A model generated the notes under the pieces. The model saw nothing but the letters and a program-made list of their open reading frames with translations. It had not been told where the DNA came from and searched no databases. A stretch of 64,000 bases of DNA, taken from assembly GCF_017355185.1 (NCBI RefSeq), contig NZ_JADILJ010000001.1:124001-188000 (forward strand), written 5' to 3'. Within the stretch, counting starts at the first letter, position 1. Each line of letters starts with the position of its first letter. Position numbers and translations under genes: made by a program. Source of the stretch: Rathayibacter sp. SD072 (GTDB lineage: Bacteria > Actinomycetota > Actinomycetes > Actinomycetales > Microbacteriaceae). Below are positions 1-8,830 of the stretch, one piece after another.

Positions 1-239
1 GAGACGGGAGAGGGCTCGCCCTCGAGCGTCACCTCGTTGCCGCGCACGTGCACCTGGACGTCGGGGAATCGTGTCTCGACCGCCTTGATGAGGCGGTCCT
101 GGGGTCCGAGGAGGCGCACCATGGCGACTCCGTCGACGGCGATGACGCGTCGCGTCGTGCCGGGGGTCGTGCCGGTCGGGGTCGACTCGGCGGGGGTCGG
201 TGCTTCGGGGCTGTCGCCCGCGTGGTCAACCGGTGGCAA
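1..239 (-). CDS. phoH: PhoH family P-loop ATPase, N-terminal fragment cut by the window edge
   Basis: Only the first 79 or so codons are present; the gene continues past position 1. The reading frame contains MVRLLGPQDRLIKAVE followed by a VHVRGNEVTLEG stretch, the characteristic N-terminal part of actinobacterial PhoH-like ATPases that precede the Walker A motif. The only start in this frame after an in-frame stop is a TTG at 239, which overlaps the end of the HIT gene by 14 nt and suggests translational coupling. PhoH next to HIT, rsmE, dnaJ and hrcA is the usual order (ybeY and era normally follow). Family known to bind nucleotides; exact cellular role is poorly defined. Confidence 0.82.
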   Translation of the reverse strand, partial: MPPVDHAGDSPEAPTPAESTPTGTTPGTTRRVIAVDGVAMVRLLGPQDRLIKAVETRFPDVQVHVRGNEVTLEGEPSPV

Positions 240-576
240 GGGAGCCTTCCGTCAGGTGTCCGCCCATCACGTGGGCGTGGACGTGGAACACGGTCTGCCC
301 GGCCGCTTCGCCCGAGTTGAAGACGAGGCGGAACTGCCCGCCGCAGTGGGCGTCGGCCAGGGTCTGCGCGACCTGGACGATCTCGGCGAGCAGGGCCGGG
401 TCGGCGGCGCCGAGCTCGGCGACGGTCGCGTACTCCTGCGTCTTGGGGAAGACCAGCAGGTGGACCGGCGCTTTCGGCGCGATGTCGGTGATGGCGAGAA
501 CCCGCTCGTTCTCGAACACCACGTCGGCGGGGATCTCGCCCCGGACGATGCGCGTGAAGACGGTGGGTTCGCTCAT
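226..576 (-). CDS. HIT family purine-nucleoside phosphoramidase (HinT-like)
   Basis: A 116-residue single-domain protein. The histidine triad HVHAHV is near residue 98, preceded by a GQTVF segment, which is the HinT signature; the N-terminal VFTRIVRGEIPADVV is equally typical. Members hydrolyse AMP-lysine or other nucleoside phosphoramidates in the cytoplasm. The ATG lies 6 nt after a TAAGAT box at 583-588 (minus strand), so the gene probably has its own leaderless promoter besides transcription from hrcA-dnaJ-rsmE upstream. Its stop overlaps the phoH start region. Confidence 0.93.
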   Translation of the reverse strand: MSEPTVFTRIVRGEIPADVVFENERVLAITDIAPKAPVHLLVFPKTQEYATVAELGAADPALLAEIVQVAQTLADAHCGGQFRLVFNSGEAAGQTVFHVHAHVMGGHLTEGSLATG

Positions 577-640
577 GGGTCCATCTTAAACGCCGGGGAG
601 CCGGCGAGGGGGCCCCGTTCGCCCAGGGCGCGCGTCGCGG

Positions 641-1375
641 CTACCAGCGGCCCAGACGGGCCGAGAGCACGGCGATGGCCGCCGGGCCAGCGGTCGAGGT
701 GCGGAGCACGGTGTCGCCCAACGCGACGGCCTCGGCGCCCGCCGCCGCGAGCAGCGCCAGCTCCTCCGGAGCGACACCGCCCTCCGGGCCGACCACCAGG
801 ACGATGTCGCGGCCGTCGGGCTCGAGGGAGGAGAGACGGACCTCGGCGGACGGCTCGAGCACGAGGACGCGCTCGGTCGCCGCGCGGTCGGCGAGCAGGC
901 GCGTCGAGGCGACGGCCGAGACCTCGGGCACCCGGGCGCGGAGCGACTGCTTGCTCGCCTCGCGCACGATGCTGCGCCAGCGCTCGCGGCCCTTCTCCTC
1001 CTTGGGTCCGCTCCAGCGCGAGATCGACCGGGCGGCCTGCCACGGGACGACCTCGTCGATCCCGAGCTCGGTGGCCGCCTGCACGGCCAGCTCGTCCCGG
1101 TCGCCCTTCGCGAGCGCCTGGGCGAGCACGAGGCGCGGCGCCGGAGCGGCCGACTCCTCCACCGATTCGACGACCAGGGCGACGCGGGACGGCTCGGCGC
1201 TCTCGACGACGGCCATCGCCACGAGACCCCGGCCGTCGCCCACCCGGATCGTCTCGCCCGCGCGGATCCGGCTCACCGTCGCGGCGTGACGCGCCTCGGC
1301 ACCGGTCAGGGCGAGACGCCCGCCCGCGACGAAGTCGCCGGAGTCGAGGGACTCGTCGATGTAGTGGTGCGCCAC
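641..1375 (-). CDS. rsmE: 16S rRNA (uracil-1498-N3)-methyltransferase RsmE
   Basis: 244 residues, the normal size for this SPOUT-fold methyltransferase, which methylates U1498 in the decoding region of 16S rRNA using S-adenosylmethionine. The C-terminal knotted domain is clear: VVGPEGGV and then LGDTVLRTSTAGPAA, the SAM-binding motifs. An open frame extends far upstream, but the conserved part begins at the GTG of AHHYIDES, 13 nt after the dnaJ stop, so that start is chosen. It lies between dnaJ and the HIT gene, an arrangement conserved in actinobacteria, and is probably co-transcribed with dnaJ. Confidence 0.93.
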   Translation of the reverse strand: MAHHYIDESLDSGDFVAGGRLALTGAEARHAATVSRIRAGETIRVGDGRGLVAMAVVESAEPSRVALVVESVEESAAPAPRLVLAQALAKGDRDELAVQAATELGIDEVVPWQAARSISRWSGPKEEKGRERWRSIVREASKQSLRARVPEVSAVASTRLLADRAATERVLVLEPSAEVRLSSLEPDGRDIVLVVGPEGGVAPEELALLAAAGAEAVALGDTVLRTSTAGPAAIAVLSARLGRW

Positions 1376-1388
1376 CGCCGTGCGCCGA

Positions 1389-2498
1389 TCAGCCGAGGAA
1401 GCGGTCGCGGAGCTTCGAGAAGAGGCCCTGCTGGAAGTGGGTGAGCGCGGGCTTCTGCGGCTTGTAGTGCTTCGCGAACTCCTGCACGAGCTCGCGCTCG
1501 CGGTGGCCGAGCTTGGTCGGGGTGACGACCTGGATGCCCACGCGCAGATCTCCGCGGCCGTTGCCGCGCAGCTTCGTGACTCCGCGGCCCTTGATCGTGA
1601 CGATCTCGGTGCTCTGGGTGCCCGGCTTGACCTCGATCTCGATGTCGCCGTCGAGGGCGGCGAGCGTCGTGGTGGACCCGAGGATCGCATCCGTCATCTG
1701 CACCTCGAGGGTGCAGAGCAGGTCGTCGCCGTTGCGGCTGAAGACGTCGTGGTGCTTGACCTTGATCTCGAGGTAGAGATCGCCGTTCGGTCCGCCGGCG
1801 GGGCCGACCTCGCCGCTGCCCGGCATCTGGAGGCGGAGCCCGGTGTCGACGCCCGCGGGGACGTCGACGGGGATCGTGCGGCGCGCGCGGACGCGGCCCT
1901 GGCCCTGGCAGGTCGAGCACGGAGTGGCGATGACGGTGCCGTAGCCGCGGCAGGTGCCGCAGGGGCTCGCCGTCATGACGTTGCCCAGGAGCGAGCGGAC
2001 GGTGCGCTGGATCTGGCCGGAGCCGTGGCAGATGTCGCAGGTGACCGGCGAGGTGCCGGGCTGGCAGCAGGAGCCCTGGCAGGTCTCGCAGAGCACGGCC
2101 GTGTCGACCTCGAGATCGCGGTGCGTGCCGAAGATGACCTCGTCGAGCGAGACCTCGACGCGCAGGAGCGCGTCCTGCCCGCGCTCACGGCGGGAGCGCG
2201 GCCCGCGGGAGGAGCCCTGGGCGCCCTGGCCGAAGAACGTCTCGAAGATGTCGCCGAAGCCGCCGAAGCCCTGACCGCCGCCGGGGAAGCCCTCCTGGGG
2301 CCCGCGGTCGTACTGCTGGCGCTGCTGGGCGTCGCTCAGGACGTCGTAGGCGTGCGTGACGAGCTTGAACCGCTCGGAGGCGTCGGCGCTCGGATTGACG
2401 TCGGGGTGCAGCTCGCGGGCGAGTCGGCGGTACGCCTTCTTGATCTCGTCGGCGGAGGCGTCGCGGGCGACGCCCAGCACTTCGTAGTGATCGGCCAC
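1389..2498 (-). CDS. dnaJ: Chaperone DnaJ (second actinobacterial type, linked to HrcA)
   Basis: 369 residues with the full type I layout: J domain at residues 1-65 with the HPD tripeptide in LHPDVNPS, a Gly/Phe-rich segment, four CxxCxGxG-type zinc-binding repeats (starting [24 protein letters not shown] and CSTCQGQG; the first ends in Cys rather than Gly), and the C-terminal peptide-binding region. It stimulates DnaK ATPase and delivers unfolded substrates. The gene follows hrcA by 91 nt, so it belongs to the hrcA-dnaJ heat-shock operon controlled by the CIRCE element upstream of hrcA. Actinobacteria usually carry another dnaJ beside dnaK; this copy is the HrcA-linked one (often called dnaJ2). 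Confidence 0.95.
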   Translation of the reverse strand: MADHYEVLGVARDASADEIKKAYRRLARELHPDVNPSADASERFKLVTHAYDVLSDAQQRQQYDRGPQEGFPGGGQGFGGFGDIFETFFGQGAQGSSRGPRSRRERGQDALLRVEVSLDEVIFGTHRDLEVDTAVLCETCQGSCCQPGTSPVTCDICHGSGQIQRTVRSLLGNVMTASPCGTCRGYGTVIATPCSTCQGQGRVRARRTIPVDVPAGVDTGLRLQMPGSGEVGPAGGPNGDLYLEIKVKHHDVFSRNGDDLLCTLEVQMTDAILGSTTTLAALDGDIEIEVKPGTQSTEIVTIKGRGVTKLRGNGRGDLRVGIQVVTPTKLGHRERELVQEFAKHYKPQKPALTHFQQGLFSKLRDRFLG

Positions 2499-2589
2499 AG
2501 GTGGCTTCGTCCTTCGTTCGTGGGTCGGTGCACCGGGTACGGCGGACCGGGTGGGAGCCGGGGCGACCGGCGAGTCGGGGAAGTGGGGG

Positions 2590-3612
2590 TCAGTCCTCGC
2601 CGAGGAGGCGGGAGAGGTAGCGGGCGACGGCGCGCACCGCGGCGATGTTGCCGGAGTAGTCCATCCTGATCGGTCCGAGGACGCCCAGGCGCGAGACCTG
2701 GCCGCCGGCGGTGTTGTAGCCGCTCGTCAGCACCGAGGTCTCCTGCAGGCCAAAGGGCGCGTTCTCGCGGCCGATCCGCACCGAGATGCCGCGGGGGTCC
2801 GGCACCATCTCGGCGAACAGCCGGAGCAGCTCCACCTGCTCCTCGATCGCCTCCAGCACCGGGTAGATGCTTCCCGAGAAGTCCTCCTCGGTGCGGACGA
2901 GGTTGGCGGCGCCGGCCATGACGAGGCGGTCCTGCCGATTCGCGCCGACCTGCTCGAGGAGCGTCTGGAGGATCGGCGCGAGCACGTCGCGGCGCTCCGG
3001 CGTGAACCGCTCGGCGGCCGCCTGGAGCGTCTCGGCGGCGGCCTGGAGCCCGAGGCCGATCACGGCCGTGTTGAGCTTGGCGCGGATCTCGCCGAGGAAC
3101 TCGGCGTCGACGTCGGTCGGGGTCTCGAGGACGCGCTGATCGACCCGGCCGGTGTCGGTGATGAGCACCGAGAGCAGGCGGCGCGGCGCGAGGGCGACGA
3201 GCTCCACGTGGCGGATGCGGGCGGCTCCGAACGACGGGTACTGCACGAGCGCGACGCTGTTGGTGAGCTGCGAGAGCAGCCGCACGGTCTTGACCAGCAC
3301 CTCGTCGAGGTCGGGGCTCTGGCCGAGGAAGGTCTCGATGGCCTGGCGCTGCGCGGCGGTGAGCGGGCGCAGGTCGGTGAGCTGATCGACGAAGAGGCGG
3401 TAGCCCTTGTCGGTGGGAACGCGCCCCGAGGAGGTGTGCGGAGCCGCTATCAGCTCCTCCTCCTCGAGCTGCGCCATCTCGTTGCGGATCGTCGCCGCCG
3501 AGACGCCGAACGAGTGCCGCTCGACGATCGACTTCGAGCCCACGGGCTCGCGGTGGGCCACGTAGTCCTGCACGATCACGCGCAGGACCTGGAGACCGCG
3601 CTCCGTCACCAT
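2590..3612 (-). CDS. hrcA: Heat-inducible transcription repressor HrcA
   Basis: 340 residues. The N-terminal winged helix runs from [14 protein letters not shown] through [19 protein letters not shown], as in HrcA, followed by the GAF-like dimerisation region and the C-terminal segment with IRIGREN. HrcA represses chaperone operons by binding CIRCE. The open frame extends to 3846, but the ATG at 3612 fits the family N-terminus and has a GGGAGG ribosome site 8 nt upstream. A perfect CIRCE inverted repeat lies 74 bp before this start, so the operon hrcA-dnaJ(-rsmE) is autoregulated. Confidence 0.95.
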   Translation of the reverse strand: MVTERGLQVLRVIVQDYVAHREPVGSKSIVERHSFGVSAATIRNEMAQLEEEELIAAPHTSSGRVPTDKGYRLFVDQLTDLRPLTAAQRQAIETFLGQSPDLDEVLVKTVRLLSQLTNSVALVQYPSFGAARIRHVELVALAPRRLLSVLITDTGRVDQRVLETPTDVDAEFLGEIRAKLNTAVIGLGLQAAAETLQAAAERFTPERRDVLAPILQTLLEQVGANRQDRLVMAGAANLVRTEEDFSGSIYPVLEAIEEQVELLRLFAEMVPDPRGISVRIGRENAPFGLQETSVLTSGYNTAGGQVSRLGVLGPIRMDYSGNIAAVRAVARYLSRLLGED

Positions 3613-3685
3613 ACGACCGACCTCCCGCCGGGCTCCGGGTGCCTCTCGGCACGAACCACCGCGGCGCCGACGCGCCGCACGGAGC

Positions 3686-3712
3686 TTGGCACTCCGCAAC
3701 TTCGAGTGCCAA
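3686..3712. promoter_or_regulatory. CIRCE operator (HrcA-binding site)
   Basis: TTGGCACTC, nine bases, then GAGTGCCAA: a perfect 9-9-9 inverted repeat with the spacing of the canonical CIRCE element (consensus TTAGCACTC-N9-GAGTGCTAA; each arm differs at one base, A to G and its complement). It lies between hrcA (minus) and the small membrane protein gene (plus). Location and symmetry make it the operator of the hrcA-dnaJ operon; whether it also affects the plus-strand gene is not shown. Confidence 0.93.
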
Positions 3713-3887
3713 TCATACCCGCGAGCGGGGGGCCGGACGGAGGATCGCGCGGGATCGGCGTGGTGCGGAGGGGACTCCTCCTCCGGTGCTGCTGCGCGGC
3801 CCGCGCGGTGCGCCACACGACGTGCCACGATGGACGCCGAGCGCACGGGGGTCGCCCGTCGCGATGACGCCCGGAACAGGAGACCTC

Positions 3888-4268
3888 ATGTCGACCACGC
3901 CTCCCCCTCCCCCGCCCCCCGCGTACAGCACGCCGGCGCCCCCGCTGAACCCGGCCGACGAGAAGACCTGGGCGATCGTGACCCACGTCCTGGGCATCTT
4001 CTTCAGCTTCCTGCCGTCGCTGATCGTGTACCTCGTGTTCAAGGGCCGGGGCCCGTTCCTGGAGGCGCACGCGAAGACCGCGCTGAACTTCCACCTGACG
4101 ACGCTGATCGCCTACGTGGCGGGCACGATCCTGACGTTCGTCCTCGTCGGGTTCATCGTCTTCCTCGTCGTGCCGATCCTCGTGATCGTGTTCGCGATCA
4201 TCGCCTCGGTGCGCGCGAGCGCCGGCGAGTACTACACGTACCCGCTGAGCATCCCGTTCTTCAAGTAG
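3888..4268 (+). CDS. DUF4870-type small membrane protein
   Basis: 126 residues. A Pro-rich N-terminus (residues 4-22) precedes a DUF4870/Tic20-like core: WAIVTHVLGIFFSFLPSLI, a charged FKGRGPFLEAHAKTALNF loop, then two further hydrophobic segments. The alternation predicts about three or four membrane spans with a conserved polar loop, as in this family of unknown function. The ATG has an AGGAG site 5 nt upstream (3878-3882); the longer open frame from 3639 crosses the CIRCE element and is not used. The gene is divergent from hrcA and convergent with hemW. Confidence 0.85.
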   Translation: MSTTPPPPPPPAYSTPAPPLNPADEKTWAIVTHVLGIFFSFLPSLIVYLVFKGRGPFLEAHAKTALNFHLTTLIAYVAGTILTFVLVGFIVFLVVPILVIVFAIIASVRASAGEYYTYPLSIPFFK

Positions 4269-4302
4269 GGCGGCTGCCGCCGGTCGGGCGGCCCGTCCCC
4301 CT

Positions 4303-4425
4303 GCTGGTCGAGCAGCCGCAGGCGACCTCGGCTGGTCGAGCAGCCACCGCAGGCGGCGTATCGAGACCCACGTCCTCTGCAGGGGTCGGTCTCGATACGC
4401 CCGCTTCGCGGGCTACTCGACCAGC
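4303..4425. repeat. Interspersed inverted repeat of the GGTCGAGTAGCC/GGTCTCGATACG type
   Basis: A 38-bp left arm (4331-4368) and a 38-bp right arm (4388-4425) are near-perfect reverse complements: the outer parts carry GCTGGTCGAG and the inner parts GGCGTATCGAGACC, with a 19-bp loop. A partial extra copy (GCTGGTCGAGCAGCC) stands at 4303-4317. A degenerate relative occurs at 10781-10814. Placed between the convergent DUF4870 and hemW genes, it could fold into a long hairpin and end transcription from both sides. It resembles REP/BIME-like dispersed elements; no transposase is associated. Confidence 0.8.
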
Positions 4426-4443
4426 GGGGGGGGCTGAATCCCG

Positions 4444-5670
4444 TCAGCCGTCGGCCAGGCGGCGCACCACCGCGTCGGCCAGCAGCCGGCCGCGCAGCGT
4501 CAGCACCACGCGGCCCTGCAGAGCCGCCCGGCCGTCGATCAGCCCGTCGGCGATGAGCCCGGCGACCTCGCGCCGGCGCTCCGGGTCGATCGCCTCGACG
4601 GGCAGGCCGTCCGAGAGGCGCGAGCGCAGCAGCACGTCCTCGACGCCCCTCGTCGCGGCATCGAGGGTCTCGCGACCGGCGGCAGGACTCGATCCGGCCC
4701 GCAGCCGGTCCGCGTACGCCGCCGGATGCTTCACGTTCCACCAGCGCACGCCTCCGACGTGGCTGTGCGCACCCGGTCCGACGCCCCACCAGTCGTGGCC
4801 GAGCCAGTAGGACAGGTTGTGGCGCGAGCGGTGGGCGTCGTCGATCGCCCAGTTGCTGACCTCGTACCAGGAGTAGCCGGCGGCCGCGAGGCGCTCGTCC
4901 GCCAGCTCGTACATGTCGGCCGTGAGGTCGTCGTCGGGTGTCGCGACCTCGCCGCGGCGGATCTGCCGGGCGAGCTTCGTGCCGTCCTCGACGATCAGCG
5001 CGTAAGCCGAGAGGTGGTCGGGGCGGTTCGCGAGAGCGGAGTCGAGCGACCGCTCCCAGTCGGCGAGCGACTCCCCCGGCGTTCCGTAGATGAGGTCGAG
5101 GCTGACCTGCAGGCCCGCCTCCCGCGCCCACTCGACCACCAGCGGGACGCGCTCGGGGTCGTGGGTGCGCTCGAGGGTCGCGAGCACGTGCGGCACTGCC
5201 GACTGCATCCCGAAGCTGACGCGGGTGAACCCGGCGTCGGCGAGGGCGCGCAGATACGCGGCGTCGACGGAGTCGGGATTCGCCTCGGTCGTGATCTCGG
5301 CGCCGTCGGCGATGCCGAAGCGCGAGCGCAGACCGTCGAGCATGCGGACGAGGTCCTCCGCCGGGAGCAGCGTGGGCGTGCCTCCGCCGAAGAACACCGT
5401 CGCGGCGGGCCGCTCGGGCAGTCCCGCACGGCGCAGCACCTCGGCGCCGAGGGTCATCTCGGCGACGGCCTGCTCGGCGTAGTCGGACTGCTTCGCGCCC
5501 CGCAGCTCGGTCGCCGTGTAGGTGTTGAAGTCGCAGTAGCCGCAGCGCACCCGGCAGAACGGCACGTGCACGTACAGTCCGAGGTCGCGCTGCTGGGCGC
5601 CGTCGGCGGCGGAACCGGGCAGGAGCCCGTCGAGCGGGGCCGGGTCGGCCAGTGGGAGGGCGCTGCCCAC
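4444..5670 (-). CDS. hemW: Radical SAM heme chaperone HemW
   Basis: 408 residues. The radical SAM cluster motif CxxxCxxC reads CRVRCGYC near residue 38 and is followed by DFNTYTA; GGGTPTLL is the SAM-binding glycine motif. The CxxxCxxC-DFNTY form is that of HemW rather than coproporphyrinogen dehydrogenase HemN. HemW binds heme and hands it to respiratory proteins such as cytochromes, which fits with the cydABDC operon elsewhere in this window. The GTG start lies 1 nt after the stop of the upstream DUF1990 gene, so lepA, DUF1990 and hemW form an operon. Confidence 0.9.
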   Translation of the reverse strand: MGSALPLADPAPLDGLLPGSAADGAQQRDLGLYVHVPFCRVRCGYCDFNTYTATELRGAKQSDYAEQAVAEMTLGAEVLRRAGLPERPAATVFFGGGTPTLLPAEDLVRMLDGLRSRFGIADGAEITTEANPDSVDAAYLRALADAGFTRVSFGMQSAVPHVLATLERTHDPERVPLVVEWAREAGLQVSLDLIYGTPGESLADWERSLDSALANRPDHLSAYALIVEDGTKLARQIRRGEVATPDDDLTADMYELADERLAAAGYSWYEVSNWAIDDAHRSRHNLSYWLGHDWWGVGPGAHSHVGGVRWWNVKHPAAYADRLRAGSSPAAGRETLDAATRGVEDVLLRSRLSDGLPVEAIDPERRREVAGLIADGLIDGRAALQGRVVLTLRGRLLADAVVRRLADG

Positions 5671-5671
5671 G

Positions 5672-6325
5672 TCAGCTGACGCGCGCCGGCAGCAGCGCGC
5701 GCAGGTACTTCTTGACCTGCTTCTTCTGCACCGCGCGCAGCACCGGGGAGCCGAGGCGGTAGAGGCGGGTGGAGGGGCGCGAGAAGACGCGGATGACCAG
5801 CCAGACGGAGTCGTCGGCGCGCTTCTCGACGACGAACGACTCCTCGCCGCTCTCGGGGTGGCCCTCGAGCGTGCCGTAGGCGAAGCCGACCTGGTCGGGC
5901 TCGTCGACGACGTAGACCACGCGCACTGGAGCGTCGAAGGTGCGGCCCAGCAGGTCGACCTTGAGCACCGCGGTGACGCCGGCGGTGATGTAGGGAGTGC
6001 CGTCGGGGCCGAACCGCTCCTCCGTGGGGCGGCTCGTGAGATCGATCGGAGTTCCGGCGGAGTCGAAGTTGACGCCCGTGTACTGCACGCCGCTGCCGCT
6101 CGTGATGTCCTCGACGCGGATGCCGCTGCCGCGCTGCACGCCCCAGGTCATGAGCGACGCCGTCGTGATCGCGAAGCGCTCGGCTCCCGAGCCCAGCCTC
6201 GCCTCGAAGCGCTCGGCGGTGAAGCCGTCCGGCGGGTACTCGAGGAGATCGGGTGCGAGGGTGCCGCCGACGGCCGCGTAGGTGACCTGCGGCTGCCCCT
6301 CGAAGCTCGAGCGCCGGATGCTCAC
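5672..6325 (-). CDS. DUF1990 family protein
   Basis: 217 residues. The body shows the DUF1990 pattern: a TYAAVGGT start region, a central [10 protein letters not shown], a middle [18 protein letters not shown] segment, [10 protein letters not shown], and a C-terminal [19 protein letters not shown]. Members are predicted beta-rich soluble proteins of unknown function common in actinobacteria. The start overlaps the lepA stop by 4 nt (ATGA), and hemW follows 1 nt later, so it is embedded in the lepA-hemW operon. No catalytic residues can be named. Confidence 0.85.
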   Translation of the reverse strand: MSIRRSSFEGQPQVTYAAVGGTLAPDLLEYPPDGFTAERFEARLGSGAERFAITTASLMTWGVQRGSGIRVEDITSGSGVQYTGVNFDSAGTPIDLTSRPTEERFGPDGTPYITAGVTAVLKVDLLGRTFDAPVRVVYVVDEPDQVGFAYGTLEGHPESGEESFVVEKRADDSVWLVIRVFSRPSTRLYRLGSPVLRAVQKKQVKKYLRALLPARVS

Positions 6326-8172
6326 TTCTTGTCCTTCGTCTCGACGTCGCCGGAGAGCGCGGCGATGAACGCCTCCTGCGGCACTTCGACCCGGCCCACC
6401 ATCTTCATGCGCTTCTTGCCCTCCTTCTGCTTCTCGAGCAGTTTGCGCTTGCGGGTGATGTCACCGCCATAGCACTTGGCCAGGACGTCCTTGCGCATCG
6501 CGCTGATGGACTCGCGCGCGATGATGCGGGCGCCGATCGCGGCCTGGATGGGGACCTCGAACTGCTGCCGAGGGATGAGCTTGCGCAGGCGCCCCGTCAT
6601 CAGCACGCCGTAGGCGTAGGCCTTCTCGCGGTGCACGATCGCGCTGAACGCGTCGACCTGCTCGCCCTGGAGCAGGATGTCGACCTTCACGAGGTCGGCC
6701 TCCTGGTCGCCCGCCGGCTCGTAGTCGAGCGACGCGTAGCCGGCGGTCTTGGACTTGAGGTTGTCGAAGAAGTCGAAGACGATCTCGCCGAGGGGCATGT
6801 GGTACCGGATCTCGACCCGGTCCTCGCCGAGGTACTCCATGCCGATCAGCGTGCCGCGGCGGCTCTGGCAGAGCTCCATGATCGTGCCGACGTAGTCCTT
6901 GGGCGCGAGGATCGCGGCCTTCACGATCGGCTCGGTGACCGAGGCGATCTTGCCGCCCGGGAACTCGCTCGGGTTCGTCACGGTGACGGTCTTCTTGTCC
7001 TCCGTGGTCACCTCGTAGATGACGGAGGGAGCGGTGGTGATGAGGTCGAGGCCGAACTCGCGGTCCAGGCGCTCGGTCACGATCTCGAGGTGGAGGAGGC
7101 CCAGGAAGCCGCAGCGGAAGCCGAAGCCCAGCGCGACCGAGGTCTCGGGCTCGTAGACGAGCGCGGCGTCCGAGAGCTTGAGCTTGTCGAGCGCCTCGCG
7201 GAGGTCGGGGTAGTCGCTGCCGTCGATCGGGTAGAGGCCCGAGAAGACCATCGGCAGCGGCTCGGTGTAGCCCGGCAGCGCCTGCGTCGCGGGCTTGGAC
7301 GCCGTGGTGACGGTGTCGCCGACCTTCGACTGGCGGACGTCCTTCACGCCGGTGATCAGGTAGCCCACCTCGCCGACGGCGAGACCCTGGGTGGCGACCG
7401 GCTCCGGGCTCGAGACGCCGATCTCGAGGATCTCGTGAGTGGCCCGCGTCGACATCATCTGGATCTTCTCGCGCGGCGAGAGCTTGCCGTCGATCATGCG
7501 GACGTAGGTGACGACTCCGCGGTAGGCGTCGTAGACCGAGTCGAAGATCATGGCGCGCGCGGGGGCGTCGGCGTCGCCGACGGGCGGCGGGATGAGCTGC
7601 GTCACGCGATCGAGCAGGGCCTCGACGCCCATGCCCGTCTTCCCCGAGACGCGGAGCACGTCGTCGGGATCGCCGCCGATGAGGCTCGCGAGCTCCTTCG
7701 CGTACTTGTCGGGGTCGGCGGCGGGGAGGTCGATCTTGTTCAGGACCGGGATGATCGTGAGGTCGTTCTCGAGCGCCAGGTAGAGGTTCGCGAGGGTCTG
7801 CGCCTCGATGCCCTGCGCGGCGTCGACCAGGAGGATCGCGCCCTCGCACGCGGCGAGCGAGCGGCTGACCTCGTACGAGAAGTCGACGTGACCGGGGGTG
7901 TCGATCATGTTGAGGGCGAAGGTCTTCCCCTCGTGCTCCCACGGCATGCGCACGGCCTGCGACTTGATCGTGATGCCGCGCTCGCGCTCGATGTCCATGC
8001 GATCGAGGTACTGCGCGCGCATCGCGCGGTCCTCGACCACGCCCGTGATGCCGAGCATGCGATCGGCGAGTGTGGACTTGCCGTGATCGATGTGGGCGAT
8101 GATGCAGAAGTTGCGGATGGACGCCGGATCGGTCGCGGCGGGCTCGAGCCCGAGGTGTGCACGTGGAGACAT
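6322..8172 (-). CDS. lepA: Elongation factor 4 (LepA)
   Basis: 616 residues, full length. G1 is [11 protein letters not shown]3 is DTPGHVDF, G4 is NKIDLP. Downstream come the EF-G-like domains and the LepA-specific C-terminal domain ending in lysine-rich [16 protein letters not shown]. LepA is a ribosome-associated GTPase proposed to back-translocate or remobilise stalled ribosomes and to assist initiation or 30S assembly. A GACAAT box ends 9 nt before the ATG, so the operon lepA-DUF1990-hemW may start with a nearly leaderless transcript. Confidence 0.97.
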   Translation of the reverse strand: MSPRAHLGLEPAATDPASIRNFCIIAHIDHGKSTLADRMLGITGVVEDRAMRAQYLDRMDIERERGITIKSQAVRMPWEHEGKTFALNMIDTPGHVDFSYEVSRSLAACEGAILLVDAAQGIEAQTLANLYLALENDLTIIPVLNKIDLPAADPDKYAKELASLIGGDPDDVLRVSGKTGMGVEALLDRVTQLIPPPVGDADAPARAMIFDSVYDAYRGVVTYVRMIDGKLSPREKIQMMSTRATHEILEIGVSSPEPVATQGLAVGEVGYLITGVKDVRQSKVGDTVTTASKPATQALPGYTEPLPMVFSGLYPIDGSDYPDLREALDKLKLSDAALVYEPETSVALGFGFRCGFLGLLHLEIVTERLDREFGLDLITTAPSVIYEVTTEDKKTVTVTNPSEFPGGKIASVTEPIVKAAILAPKDYVGTIMELCQSRRGTLIGMEYLGEDRVEIRYHMPLGEIVFDFFDNLKSKTAGYASLDYEPAGDQEADLVKVDILLQGEQVDAFSAIVHREKAYAYGVLMTGRLRKLIPRQQFEVPIQAAIGARIIARESISAMRKDVLAKCYGGDITRKRKLLEKQKEGKKRMKMVGRVEVPQEAFIAALSGDVETKDKK

Positions 8173-8338
8173 CGTGGGGCCATTGTCCCACGGTCGGGGT
8201 GCGTCGGCGGGCGGAGGGCCTGGAGGGCCGGTGACGTCGGTGCGCGGCGGGTGGTATCCGGTGCAGAACCTGAGCGGAGAAGAGGGATCGGGCGCTGTCG
8301 GCCGGGACGCCCCCTCCGCGAGCGTGCGCCGCTCTGCG

Positions 8339-8830
8339 CTACAGGTCGAGGCCGTAGGTGCGCGTCGGCTCGACTCCGGGCGGGTTCTCGCGCTCGGGAA
8401 GGCGGACGAAGCCCATGCTCTCGTAGAGCGCGTGCGCGGCGACCATGTCGGTCCCGCTGTTCATGACGACGCGGTCGAGGCCCCGCTCGACCGCGAGCAT
8501 CACGACGAACTCGGTGAGCAGGCGGCCCAGGCCCCGGCCGCGCGCCTCGGGAGCGACGGCGAGCAGCCGCCAGTCGAGCTCGCCCGGGCGGCCGAGGGAG
8601 TAGAGGTTCGTGCTCGGAGCGGCGGTGGTCACCGTCGCGAGGATCCGGCCGTCGGCGTCCTCGGCCACCCACACCTCGCCCTCGCGGTCGTGCCGGGACA
8701 CGTCCGCGACGTCGGCCGCGTACTCCTCCCCCAGTTCGTAGTCGTGCGCGTACGCGGCCAGACGCAGGCGCGACACCTCGGCGTGCTCGTCCTCGCGCAC
8801 GCGGCGGACGAGGATCCCGTCCGCGCTCAC
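8339..8830 (-). CDS. GNAT family N-acetyltransferase
   Basis: 163 residues. The acetyl-CoA-binding loop is visible as [17 protein letters not shown], followed by the beta-bulge/alpha4 region [14 protein letters not shown]-terminal [21 protein letters not shown] is the usual start of the fold. The substrate cannot be predicted. The GTG start overlaps the stop of the aminotransferase by GTGA, so the two are translationally coupled. The 166-bp gap to lepA (8173-8338) holds no gene or clear site. Confidence 0.87.
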   Translation of the reverse strand: MSADGILVRRVREDEHAEVSRLRLAAYAHDYELGEEYAADVADVSRHDREGEVWVAEDADGRILATVTTAAPSTNLYSLGRPGELDWRLLAVAPEARGRGLGRLLTEFVVMLAVERGLDRVVMNSGTDMVAAHALYESMGFVRLPERENPPGVEPTRTYGLDL

